Below are positions 9,506 to 16,287 of a DNA stretch of 64,000 nt, piece by piece. Under the pieces are notes generated by a model. That model made no database searches. It saw nothing but the letters and a program-made list of their open reading frames with translations, and was not told the origin of the DNA. Every line of letters starts with the position of its first letter. Position 1 is the first letter of the stretch. Made by a program: the position numbers and the translations under genes. The DNA comes from Gulbenkiania mobilis (GTDB lineage: Bacteria; Pseudomonadota; Gammaproteobacteria; Burkholderiales; Chromobacteriaceae): contig SMDA01000001.1 in NCBI GenBank assembly GCA_004346645.1, positions 186,001 through 250,000 on the forward strand, in the 5' to 3' direction.

Positions 9506-9536
9506 GTTCGCCGAAGAGGCGGCTATTCGGCCAACT
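9506..9536. terminator. Imperfect inverted pair of uptake-like words between convergent genes
   Basis: GGTTCGCCGAA is followed by a 9-base gap and TTCGGCCAACT, forming a hairpin with one mismatch between motC and the convergent nuclease gene. The T-tract is poor, so termination is inferred from position. Confidence 0.5.
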
Positions 9537-9552
9537 TTCCTGCCCGCCTGCC

Positions 9553-10983
9553 TCAGGCCGAGGCCGGCGCGAACAGAGGCTCGTCGGCCTCCAGCAGGCG
9601 CAGCGACGTACCGGCCATCGGCTTCTTGAGGTAAGCGGCCAGCAGTCGGTAGGTTTCCAAGTCAAAGGAAGGATCGGTGTCGAAGGCCTCGCTGTCGTGC
9701 CCGCGCGAGCCCAGGTAACACCACCGGTCGAAGACGTGCTCCACCGTTGCGCCACTGACCTCGTCGGTTTCCACGACCGCCACCGGGCCCGGGAACGGCC
9801 AGCTCTTCACCCTTAGCCGTGCCAGTGCCGTCATCAGCCGCATGTTGTGCTGCATCGGCGCCTCGCGGCCCGCGCATACCCCCTTGCACTTACGCACCTG
9901 AAAACCGAAACACGGCGTGCCCTTGCGCACGCTGCTACCTTCGATGCCCAACGTGGCCTGGCACAGCTCGTGCGCCTGTGCCATGTCCGTCAGCGCCTTC
10001 TTGGCCTCACGCTGGCTGCGAAACAGACCGTAGAGATCGGCGGTGCGACCAAAGTCCACATCGCGGGCATAGACGATGCGGGGCCGCATCAGGCCGTCCT
10101 CGTCGGTGTCCAGGCAGATGGAGCACAGGTCCTTGCTCATCCGTCCGCGTACATTGTGGATGGGCTGCATCGACTTGATCAGCTGCGCTTCGAGCAGGAT
10201 GGCGCCAAACTCCCCCAGCGTCTCGCGCCAGTCGATGCGCCGCACCTGCTGCGCGATGCGCATTTCCTTGTTGTGGGCATGGTCGCCAGAAAAGTGCGAC
10301 ATCACCCGGCTGCGCAGGTTGACGCTCTTGCCCACGTAAAGCGGCAGGTCGTTCTCGCCATAGAAGAAATACACCCCCGGCACGTCCGGCAGGCTGTCCA
10401 CCACTTCCTGATCCAGGCCGGGTGGCACCGACGGCCGGGCCAGCAGATGGCGGGCCGCCTCGATCACCGTAGTCTCGCCCAGTTCACCGGCCGCCGACTG
10501 CAGGAACTGCCACACCGCCTCGGCATCTGCCATGGCACGGTGGCGGTCGGCAAGGACCAGACCGTGACGTGCGATCAGACTGTCCAGGTTGTGCTTGTAA
10601 TGCTGCGGGTAGAGGCGGCGCGACAGCTTGACCGTACAGAGCACCTCAGCCTGGAAGCGCAGCCCAGCCCGCTTGAACTCGTTTTTCAGAAACCCGTAGT
10701 CGAACCGCGCGTTGTGCGCCACGAACAGCCGACCCTGCAGTTTTTCCAGTAGGCCTTCGGCCAAGGTCTCGAAGCGCGGTGCGCCGGCTACCATCTCGTT
10801 GCGGATGCCGGTCATCTGCTCAATGAACGCCGGGATCGGCTGCTGCGGATTGACGAGCGTCTCGATGCGCTCAACGCGGTCACCGTCGATCAGGATCACG
10901 CCCACCTCGGTGATGCGGTCACGGGTCACATGGCCACCGGTGGTTTCCAGATCAACAATTGCCAAGGGTTTTTCAAACAGCAT
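9553..10983 (-). CDS. DnaQ-type 3'-5' exonuclease fused to UvrC/Cho-type GIY-YIG endonuclease
   Basis: The first 165 residues form a DEDDh exonuclease domain (VDLETTG, HNARFDYGFL, DRHRAMADAEA), as in DNA polymerase III epsilon. From about 195 a GIY-YIG nuclease domain follows (PGVYFFYGENDLPLYVGKSVNLRSRVMSHF), like the N-terminal half of UvrC and E. coli Cho, then a C-terminal region with several Cys (CFGFQVRKCKGVCAG). The combination is known in proteobacteria and is thought to act in excision repair. Start ATG 10983 is chosen on homology. It lies 3 bases after the umuC-like gene, so the two repair genes probably share a transcript. Confidence 0.88.
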   Translation of the reverse strand: MLFEKPLAIVDLETTGGHVTRDRITEVGVILIDGDRVERIETLVNPQQPIPAFIEQMTGIRNEMVAGAPRFETLAEGLLEKLQGRLFVAHNARFDYGFLKNEFKRAGLRFQAEVLCTVKLSRRLYPQHYKHNLDSLIARHGLVLADRHRAMADAEAVWQFLQSAAGELGETTVIEAARHLLARPSVPPGLDQEVVDSLPDVPGVYFFYGENDLPLYVGKSVNLRSRVMSHFSGDHAHNKEMRIAQQVRRIDWRETLGEFGAILLEAQLIKSMQPIHNVRGRMSKDLCSICLDTDEDGLMRPRIVYARDVDFGRTADLYGLFRSQREAKKALTDMAQAHELCQATLGIEGSSVRKGTPCFGFQVRKCKGVCAGREAPMQHNMRLMTALARLRVKSWPFPGPVAVVETDEVSGATVEHVFDRWCYLGSRGHDSEAFDTDPSFDLETYRLLAAYLKKPMAGTSLRLLEADEPLFAPASA

Positions 10984-10986
10984 GGG

Positions 10987-12261
10987 TCATTTCGCTTTCG
11001 CCACCGGGATATCTTCCCAGCGGGTGGTGTAACGGGGGGAGAGGCGTTCCTGCTTCATCTTCCAGGCTTGAGTGGTGCCTTCCGCTGCAATTTTCAATGT
11101 GCCGCGTCCCATTTGGCGGTTAATGGCATCCATCGCCTGCATCACGCGGGTGCGTTTTTCGTCAAGCGGGCTGCCGGCAAACAGGTCTGCCTGGGCATGG
11201 ACCCTGTCCGTCAGATCCATCAGCATCACGCCCGCCTTGTGGTACTTCAGCCCCGGCCGCCACAGGCGTTCCACCGCGGTCTGCGCCGCCCGTACCAGCA
11301 CGCGCGTGTCATCAGTGGCGGGCAGCAAGGGGACCACTTCAGCGGCCTGCTCGAACCGGCCTTGGGCGAAGCGGCTGGTACGGATCGACACCCTCAGAAA
11401 GGTAGCGAGCGAGGCCTGGCGCCGTAGCTTCTCTGCCGCCAAGGCCGCATGGTGCGCTACCGCCTCCTTAAGGTCGGAGAGCGTCTGCACCTTGTAGCCG
11501 AATGAGCGGGTGGACATGATCATCTTCCTGGGAGGCACCGTTTCGGCCAACGTCAGACAGGCTCTGCCGGCCAGCTCGTCGGCTAACCGGGCTACCACGA
11601 TGCCAAAATGGCGGCGCAGCCATTCGCGGTCCGCCCCCACCAGCTCGCTGGCCCAGCCGATGCCCTGACGGCGAAAGGCTTCGCCCAGCCGCTGGCCCAC
11701 CCCCCATAGGCTTTCCACAGGCATCTGGCCCAGTTGTGCCAGGCGCTCGCTCTCGTCCAGAGACTGCCAGTCGAATACGCCCCCGAACGCCGGCTGCCCC
11801 TTGGCCAGGCCATTGGCCACCTTGGACAGCGTCATCGAAGGACCGATGCCGATGCAGACCGGCAAGCCCAGTGCCCGCAGCACCGTCTCCCTCAGCCCGC
11901 GTGCCCACGCCTGGGGCTCTGGCTCGCCGGTGATGTCCAAAAAGCACTCATCGATCGAGTACACCTCCTGTCCCCGGGCAAAGCCGGCCACAAAGCGCAT
12001 CACGCGGGCCGAAAGGTCGCCGTACAGGGCATAGTTGGACGAAAGCACTACCGCACCGCAACGTTCGGCCTGCTCACGCAGGGTGAAGTAGGGCGCCCCC
12101 ATCGGGATACCCGCTGCCTTGGCCTCGGCGGAACGCGCGATCACGCACCCATCGTTATTGGAGAGGATGACCACTGGCCGTCCGGCCAGCGACGGGTCCA
12201 TCGCCCGTTCGCAGGAGGCGTAGAAGTTGTTGCAGTCCAGCTGGGCAAAGAGGCGGTGCAT
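10987..12261 (-). CDS. umuC: Y-family DNA polymerase, UmuC-like
   Basis: UmuC is the catalytic subunit of translesion polymerase V. The 424-residue product has the Y-family palm (FAQLDCNNFYASCERAMDP with the first metal Asp, and YSIDECFLDI with Asp-Glu), the thumb helix-hairpin-helix and the little-finger region, plus the UmuC C-terminal domain ending in RWEDIPVAKAK. I start at ATG 12261 because GGAG precedes it; the frame is open further upstream, including an ATG at 12312. UmuC normally needs UmuD', yet no umuD lies next to it: upstream are tRNA genes. A 25-bp palindrome lies 50 bases before the start. Confidence 0.92.
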   Translation of the reverse strand: MHRLFAQLDCNNFYASCERAMDPSLAGRPVVILSNNDGCVIARSAEAKAAGIPMGAPYFTLREQAERCGAVVLSSNYALYGDLSARVMRFVAGFARGQEVYSIDECFLDITGEPEPQAWARGLRETVLRALGLPVCIGIGPSMTLSKVANGLAKGQPAFGGVFDWQSLDESERLAQLGQMPVESLWGVGQRLGEAFRRQGIGWASELVGADREWLRRHFGIVVARLADELAGRACLTLAETVPPRKMIMSTRSFGYKVQTLSDLKEAVAHHAALAAEKLRRQASLATFLRVSIRTSRFAQGRFEQAAEVVPLLPATDDTRVLVRAAQTAVERLWRPGLKYHKAGVMLMDLTDRVHAQADLFAGSPLDEKRTRVMQAMDAINRQMGRGTLKIAAEGTTQAWKMKQERLSPRYTTRWEDIPVAKAK

Positions 12262-12310
12262 CGGCCAGCTCCGTGGCAGGGTGGGGTCAGAAGGCAGGTG
12301 TTTGCGCGCC

Positions 12311-12335
12311 ATTTTACCCTGTCTGTCAGTAAAAT
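12311..12335. promoter_or_regulatory. Palindrome upstream of umuC, possible operator
   Basis: ATTTTAC and GTAAAAT form perfect 7-bp arms separated by 11 bases. It lies between umuC and the tRNA promoter, where a repressor could act on umuC. It does not match the CTGT-N8-ACAG LexA box. Confidence 0.45.
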
Positions 12336-12347
12336 GGCCGAGGCGGC

Positions 12348-12376
12348 TTGACAGAGGGGCGATGGGACCATACAAT
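12348..12376 (+). promoter_or_regulatory. Sigma-70 promoter of the tRNA cluster
   Basis: TTGACA (12348-12353), a 17-base spacer and TACAAT (12371-12376) give a near-consensus promoter about 38 bases before the first tRNA. The following bases are GC-rich, as in stringently controlled stable-RNA promoters. Confidence 0.8.
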
Positions 12377-12413
12377 CGCCGTCTCTTGTGAAGCAGCGCT
12401 TTGCAAGTGCAGC

Positions 12414-12490
12414 GCACCCGTAGCTCAGTTGGATAGAGTATCTGGCTACGAACCAGAGGGTCGGGCGTTCGAATCGCTCCGGGTGCGCCA
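12414..12490 (+). tRNA. tRNA-Arg (anticodon ACG)
   Basis: A 77-base cloverleaf: acceptor GCACCCG/CGGGTGC, anticodon loop CTACGAA, T-loop GTTCGAATC, with CCA encoded. The A at the wobble position should be modified to inosine to read CGN codons. An identical copy lies at 12576-12652. Confidence 0.97.
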
Positions 12491-12496
12491 GATGAC

Positions 12497-12571
12497 GTCC
12501 CTATAGTTTAGCGGTTAGAACACTGCCCTTTCACGGCGGCGGCCGGGGTTCGATTCCCCGTGGGGACGCCA
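12497..12571 (+). tRNA. tRNA-Glu (anticodon TTC)
   Basis: A 75-base cloverleaf with acceptor GTCCCTA/TGGGGAC, anticodon loop CTTTCAC, T-arm GGGGTTCGATTCCCC and encoded CCA. It lies six bases after tRNA-Arg. An identical copy is at 12657-12731. Confidence 0.97.
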
Positions 12572-12575
12572 CACT

Positions 12576-12652
12576 GCACCCGTAGCTCAGTTGGATAGAG
12601 TATCTGGCTACGAACCAGAGGGTCGGGCGTTCGAATCGCTCCGGGTGCGCCA
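12576..12652 (+). tRNA. tRNA-Arg (anticodon ACG), second copy
   Basis: Identical to the copy at 12414-12490, with encoded CCA. Together with the next gene it forms the second unit of a tandem duplication. Confidence 0.97.
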
Positions 12653-12656
12653 CAGA

Positions 12657-12731
12657 GTCCCTATAGTTTAGCGGTTAGAACACTGCCCTTTCACGGCGGC
12701 GGCCGGGGTTCGATTCCCCGTGGGGACGCCA
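12657..12731 (+). tRNA. tRNA-Glu (anticodon TTC), second copy
   Basis: Identical to the copy at 12497-12571. The spacer to its tRNA-Arg is four bases here and six in the first unit, so the spacers have diverged while the tRNAs have not. Confidence 0.97.
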
Positions 12732-12738
12732 GACACAG

Positions 12739-12764
12739 AAAAGCCGGCTTCATGCCGGCTTTTT
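12739..12764 (+). terminator. Terminator of the tRNA operon
   Basis: AAAAGCCGGC, loop TTCAT, GCCGGCTTTTT: a perfect stem with T-tract eight bases after the last tRNA. Confidence 0.9.
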
Positions 12765-12882
12765 GCATTCCTGCTTCAGCCTAATCCTGCTTCAGTCTCG
12801 TGCCTTTCTTCCTGCTTTTGATGGCCGTACCCGGCAAGGGTTCGGGCGGGCCGTGCGCTGGCAGCCCGTCCGAGCCCGCCGC

Positions 12883-13557
12883 TTAAGCCGTGGCCTTGCC
12901 TTGCAGTGCTTCGGCCGAGGCTTGCGCCAGGCGGCTGTAATCTTGGCCGAAATCCGTCACCATCTCGTGCAGCAGTACCAGGTCGCGGGCAATGATCGTC
13001 TTGAGGATGTCCTGCAGGAAACGGTGGGTGCGGTCCAGCTGGGCCTTGCCTGCTCGCAAGATGGCGTGCAGGCAGCGCTGGGTGAGGGGCAAAAGATCGT
13101 TGAGCGTGGCCTTGAGGTAGCGGTTGCCCGAAAAGGCATAGATTGCCTTGAGGAACTCCACCCCATGCTCGAAGTAGCCCTGCACGTCATGGTTGTGATG
13201 GCAGGTCTCCAGTTCGCTCATCAGGGCAAAGAAGGGAGCGAGGTCGTCATTCTGCCAGTGAGCGGCCAGGTGGATTACCACCTTGTCCAGCAGCATGAAC
13301 CACAGTTCGAAGAAGTCGGCCACTTCGGTGGCACCGATGCTCGCTACCACGGCGCCTCGGCGGGGAAAGATGTCCACCAGATGGCGCCGCTGCAGCAGTA
13401 GTAGCGCTTCGCGGACCGAGCCGCGGCTGACCTCCAGCTCGGAGGCGATGCGCAGTTCCTGAATGCGTTCACCCGGACGCATATCGCCCTGGATGATCTT
13501 CTGGCCCAGATACTGGGCAATCTGTTCGGTGAGAGAGTCGTTGGCTTTGAAGGACAT
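12883..13557 (-). CDS. GntR-family transcriptional regulator (FadR subfamily)
   Basis: The 224-residue protein has an N-terminal winged helix (residues about 10-75: EQIAQYLGQKIIQGDMRPGERIQELRIASELEVSRGSVREALLLL) and an all-helical FCD ligand-binding domain with spaced His and Asp residues (HHNHD, HGVEFL). FadR-type regulators sense small carboxylates or acyl compounds; the ligand cannot be read from the sequence. Start ATG 13557 is preceded by GGAGG at good spacing; upstream in-frame ATGs lack one. It stands alone, upstream of the candidate small RNA. Confidence 0.85.
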   Translation of the reverse strand: MSFKANDSLTEQIAQYLGQKIIQGDMRPGERIQELRIASELEVSRGSVREALLLLQRRHLVDIFPRRGAVVASIGATEVADFFELWFMLLDKVVIHLAAHWQNDDLAPFFALMSELETCHHNHDVQGYFEHGVEFLKAIYAFSGNRYLKATLNDLLPLTQRCLHAILRAGKAQLDRTHRFLQDILKTIIARDLVLLHEMVTDFGQDYSRLAQASAEALQGKATA

Positions 13558-13745
13558 GCAGGCCTCCGCAAAATGCTTTTGTTTTTCTATCCGGAACGGC
13601 CGGAGTGCCGTGAAGGCGCAATTGTCTGACAATGCGGCCGAAAAGGCGAGCACAGGATTGCCGGGCGACGCACCTTCAACGGAAGGTGTCGCCCCCATGA
13701 TTGTTGTATGCATGCCGCATGGCTTGATGGGCTAAGGGAAAACCC

Positions 13746-13774
13746 TTGCCCGCTGCCCGACAGGTCCGTAAGAT
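13746..13774 (+). promoter_or_regulatory. Candidate promoter of an orphan transcript
   Basis: TTGCCC (13746-13751), a 17-base spacer and TAAGAT (13769-13774) on the plus strand, with no protein gene in the same direction downstream. Start of transcription would be near 13781. Confidence 0.5.
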
Positions 13775-13791
13775 TAAAACGCTTGTTTGAA
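13774..13791. promoter_or_regulatory. 18-bp palindrome overlapping the -10/start region
   Basis: TTAAAAC-GCTT-GTTTGAA: 7-base arms with one mismatch. It resembles sites of TetR-type fatty-acid regulators such as PsrA (AAAC-N4-GTTT core). Its position over the start site suggests repression. A second copy with the same right arm lies at 63111-63128. Confidence 0.5.
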
Positions 13792-13951
13792 AGGGCTGAC
13801 CGAGGATCGAGGGGCACACGACAAAACCGGCATCTTTTCTACAACAAGCCCGAAGCTGAAGTACCGCTTCAGGGACATGAGGGTTGTACAGGCCGAAAGG
13901 CCAGTGACGTGGGTTTGGGCCTTTGCCATGTGGCAAAGGCCCTTTTCTTTT
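13781..13951 (+). ncRNA. Candidate small RNA, about 170 nt
   Basis: The region runs from a promoter-like element to a textbook terminator and contains no credible reading frame. It can fold into several local stems: CTGAAG/CTTCAG near 13853-13869 enclosed by ACAAC/GTTGT, then GGCCGAAAGGCC with a GAAA tetraloop (13891-13902), then the terminator stem. It is convergent with ubiG and divergent from the GntR gene. I do not recognise a known RNA family. Expression is inferred, not shown. Confidence 0.5.
13917..13951 (+). terminator. Rho-independent terminator of the orphan transcript
   Basis: A perfect 12-bp stem GGGCCTTTGCCA/TGGCAAAGGCCC followed by TTTTCTTTT. The T-tract lies only on the plus strand, so it serves a plus-strand RNA rather than the convergent ubiG. 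Confidence 0.85.
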
Positions 13952-13958
13952 GTCCGGC

Positions 13959-14660
13959 TCAGCCCGGACGGCGGGTGGCCATGAGGTAGTTGACGTCGGT
14001 GCCTTCGCCCAATGCATAGGTGCGGGTGAGCGGCTGGTAGTGCATGCCGCGCACATCGACAATGGACAGGCCCGCGTTGCGCGCCATGCGCGACAGCTCC
14101 GAGGGGCGCAGAAAACGCGCATAGTCATGGGTGCCGCGCGGTAGCAGGCCCAGCACGTACTCGGCCCCTACCACGGCCATGAGGTAGGACTTGAGGTTGC
14201 GGTTGAGGGTGGAGAAAAACACGATTCCCCCTGGACGTACCAGCGTCATGCAGCTGTGCACCACGCTCTCGGGGCTGGGTACATGCTCCAGCATTTCCAT
14301 GCAGGTCACCACATCGTAGGCCGCCGGTGCCTCTTCGGCCAACGCTTCCACGGCAATGCAGCGGTAGTCCACCTGCACCCCGCTTTCCAGGCTGTGCAAC
14401 TGGGCGACCTTCAGCGATTTCTTGGCCAGGTCGATGCCGGTGACCTGAGCGCCCCGCAGCGCCATACTTTCGGAAAGGATGCCGCCGCCGCAGCCCACGT
14501 CCAGCACCTTTTTGCCGGTGAGCCCGCCTGCATGCTCCTCTACATAAGCCAGACGCAGTGGGTTGATGTCGTGCAGGGGCTTGAACTCGCTGTTGCGATC
14601 CCACCATTTGTGGGCCAGCTGGCTGAATTTGTCCAGTTCGGTTGCGTCAACGTTGCTCAT
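13959..14660 (-). CDS. ubiG: Ubiquinone biosynthesis O-methyltransferase
   Basis: UbiG carries out both O-methylations of ubiquinone synthesis with S-adenosylmethionine. The 233-residue protein has the class I methyltransferase motifs [29 protein letters not shown] and [13 protein letters not shown], and the membrane-interaction stretch between strands. Start ATG 14660 fits the family N-terminus ([19 protein letters not shown]). It follows the deaminase gene by 12 bases on the same strand, so the two are probably cotranscribed: UbiG releases S-adenosylhomocysteine, which that neighbour may remove. Confidence 0.96.
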   Translation of the reverse strand: MSNVDATELDKFSQLAHKWWDRNSEFKPLHDINPLRLAYVEEHAGGLTGKKVLDVGCGGGILSESMALRGAQVTGIDLAKKSLKVAQLHSLESGVQVDYRCIAVEALAEEAPAAYDVVTCMEMLEHVPSPESVVHSCMTLVRPGGIVFFSTLNRNLKSYLMAVVGAEYVLGLLPRGTHDYARFLRPSELSRMARNAGLSIVDVRGMHYQPLTRTYALGEGTDVNYLMATRRPG

Positions 14661-14672
14661 GGAGCGTCCTCC

Positions 14673-15992
14673 TCAATGGCTCAAGATGCGGTTGCGCCAG
14701 TCTTCGGCGCGGCCCAGAAGGTCCTGCTCGTCCAGGGTGACCAGTCGGTGCGCCTTGAGGAGCGGGCGGCCCTTGACCCAGACATGGCTGACCTGTTCGC
14801 GACCCGCGGCATACACCACGTGCGAGACGGGGTCGAAAGCGGGCGCGGTCTCCACGCGTGCCAGATCAATGGCGATCAGGTCGGCTTCCTTGCCTACCCG
14901 AACGCTGCCGGTGCGCTCGCCCAAGCCCAGGGCGCGCGCGCCGTTGAGCGTGGCCATGCGAATGGCGGTGGCGGCCGGGACCGCCGTGGGATCGCCGGTG
15001 CCCACCTTGGCCAGCAGGGCTGCCAGCCGGGTTTCGGCCAACATGTCGAGCTTGTTGTTGGAGGCCGCGCCATCGGTGCCAAGGCCGACGTTGGCACCAG
15101 CGTCCAGCAGGGCCTTCACCGGTGCGATGCCCGAGGCCAGCTTCATGTTGGAGGAGGGATTGTGCGCGATGGAGAGTCCGTGGCGCGCGGCCAATGCCAC
15201 CTCTTCCTCCGACAGGTGCACCATGTGCGCCGCGATCAGCCGTGGCGTGAGCAGGCCCAGGGCCTTTAGGCGGGCCAGCGGGCGCTGATGGTGCTCGCGC
15301 ACGCCGCCCTCGACCTCATCCGCAGTCTCGTGGATGTGACAATGGATCAGCATGTCCTCTTCTTCGGCCAAGGTAACCACCTTGCGGAAGGTGTCGTCCG
15401 AGACGGTATACGGGGCATGCGGTGCCAGGGTGAAGGTCACCAGCTCTTCGCCCAGGTATTCGCGCCGCTCGGCCAGCGCCTTGCTGATGTAGTCGTCAGC
15501 GTTATTGGCGTAATTGGTGGGGAATTCCAGGATGGAGCAGCCGACAAAGGTGCGCATGCCTGCTGCCAGGCCTGCCCGTGCCACCGCGCCGTGGAAGAAA
15601 TACATGTCGTTGATGGTGGTGGTACCGCAACGGATCATTTCCGCCATCGCCAAGAGGCTGCCGTCGAACACGAAGTCGTCCCGCACGTGGCGACCTTCGG
15701 CCGGCCAGATGTGGTTGTTCAGCCAGTCCATCAGGGCCTTGTCGTCCGCCAAGCCGCGCAGCAGGGTCATCGAGGAGTGGCCATGCAGGTTGACCAGACC
15801 CGGCATCAGCACCTGCTGGCCCAGGTCGATGTGTTCGTCCGCAGCGATGCCGGCGGCAGCCGCCGTGGGCAGGATGGCCACGATGTGGCCCTTTTCGATG
15901 GCTACGCTATGATTTTCCAGCACTTCGCCGTCGTGCTCGACGGTGATGATCCAGCGTGCGGAAATCAGGGTGTCACAGTGCGTGGGAAGCAT
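14673..15992 (-). CDS. mtaD: 5-methylthioadenosine/S-adenosylhomocysteine deaminase (TRZ/ATZ amidohydrolase)
   Basis: An amidohydrolase of 439 residues with the metal-binding NLHGHSSM (His-x-His) near residue 67, further His in HCHIHET and the catalytic Asp in GLGTDGAASNNKLD. These match the MTA/SAH deaminase group, which converts SAH to S-inosylhomocysteine, but guanine or other deaminase activity cannot be excluded. I start at ATG 15992 (MLPTHCDTLISARW); an in-frame extension of 22 residues upstream has no family similarity. It lies directly upstream of ubiG, whose by-product is SAH. Confidence 0.85.
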   Translation of the reverse strand: MLPTHCDTLISARWIITVEHDGEVLENHSVAIEKGHIVAILPTAAAAGIAADEHIDLGQQVLMPGLVNLHGHSSMTLLRGLADDKALMDWLNNHIWPAEGRHVRDDFVFDGSLLAMAEMIRCGTTTINDMYFFHGAVARAGLAAGMRTFVGCSILEFPTNYANNADDYISKALAERREYLGEELVTFTLAPHAPYTVSDDTFRKVVTLAEEEDMLIHCHIHETADEVEGGVREHHQRPLARLKALGLLTPRLIAAHMVHLSEEEVALAARHGLSIAHNPSSNMKLASGIAPVKALLDAGANVGLGTDGAASNNKLDMLAETRLAALLAKVGTGDPTAVPAATAIRMATLNGARALGLGERTGSVRVGKEADLIAIDLARVETAPAFDPVSHVVYAAGREQVSHVWVKGRPLLKAHRLVTLDEQDLLGRAEDWRNRILSH

Positions 15993-16107
15993 GTAAAAGC
16001 AAGACCTTGAAGATTGCGGGAACGCCCGGATTGTAGGCGCCGCGGCAGGGCAAGGCAAACCGCCGCCACCAAAGCGGACTCATCCTTGAAAAAACTTGCT
16101 GACTGGC

Positions 16108-16160
16108 TTGGCAAACTGTTCTATCGTTGCGTTGGGAAGGCGCGTGCCTTCCCCTGCCAA
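16108..16160 (+). promoter_or_regulatory. Structured leader upstream of the GGDEF/EAL gene
   Basis: Between mtaD and the GGDEF/EAL gene (15993-16287) an inner stem GGGAAGGC/GCCTTCCC with loop GCGT is nested in TTGGCA/TGCCAA. There is no T-tract, so it is not a terminator; it may be a 5' leader fold. I see nothing else in this gap. Confidence 0.35.
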
Positions 16161-16287
16161 ACCCAACAACAACAATGCCCGCCTTGCGCGTTAGGCCGCC
16201 TGGCAATGCCGCGGTTGCCGCACGAGGGGCAGAGACTGAAGACAATCTCGCGGGCGCATTGCCCGCCACCAGGTGAGCGGTATACGG

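Noticed and set aside
12311-12335. LexA box before umuC
   Set aside because: The spacing does not fit CTGT-N8-ACAG; only a different palindrome is present.
13877-13983. A short Trp-rich peptide in the candidate small RNA
   Set aside because: The frame crosses the terminator and its possible RBS is too close to the ATG.
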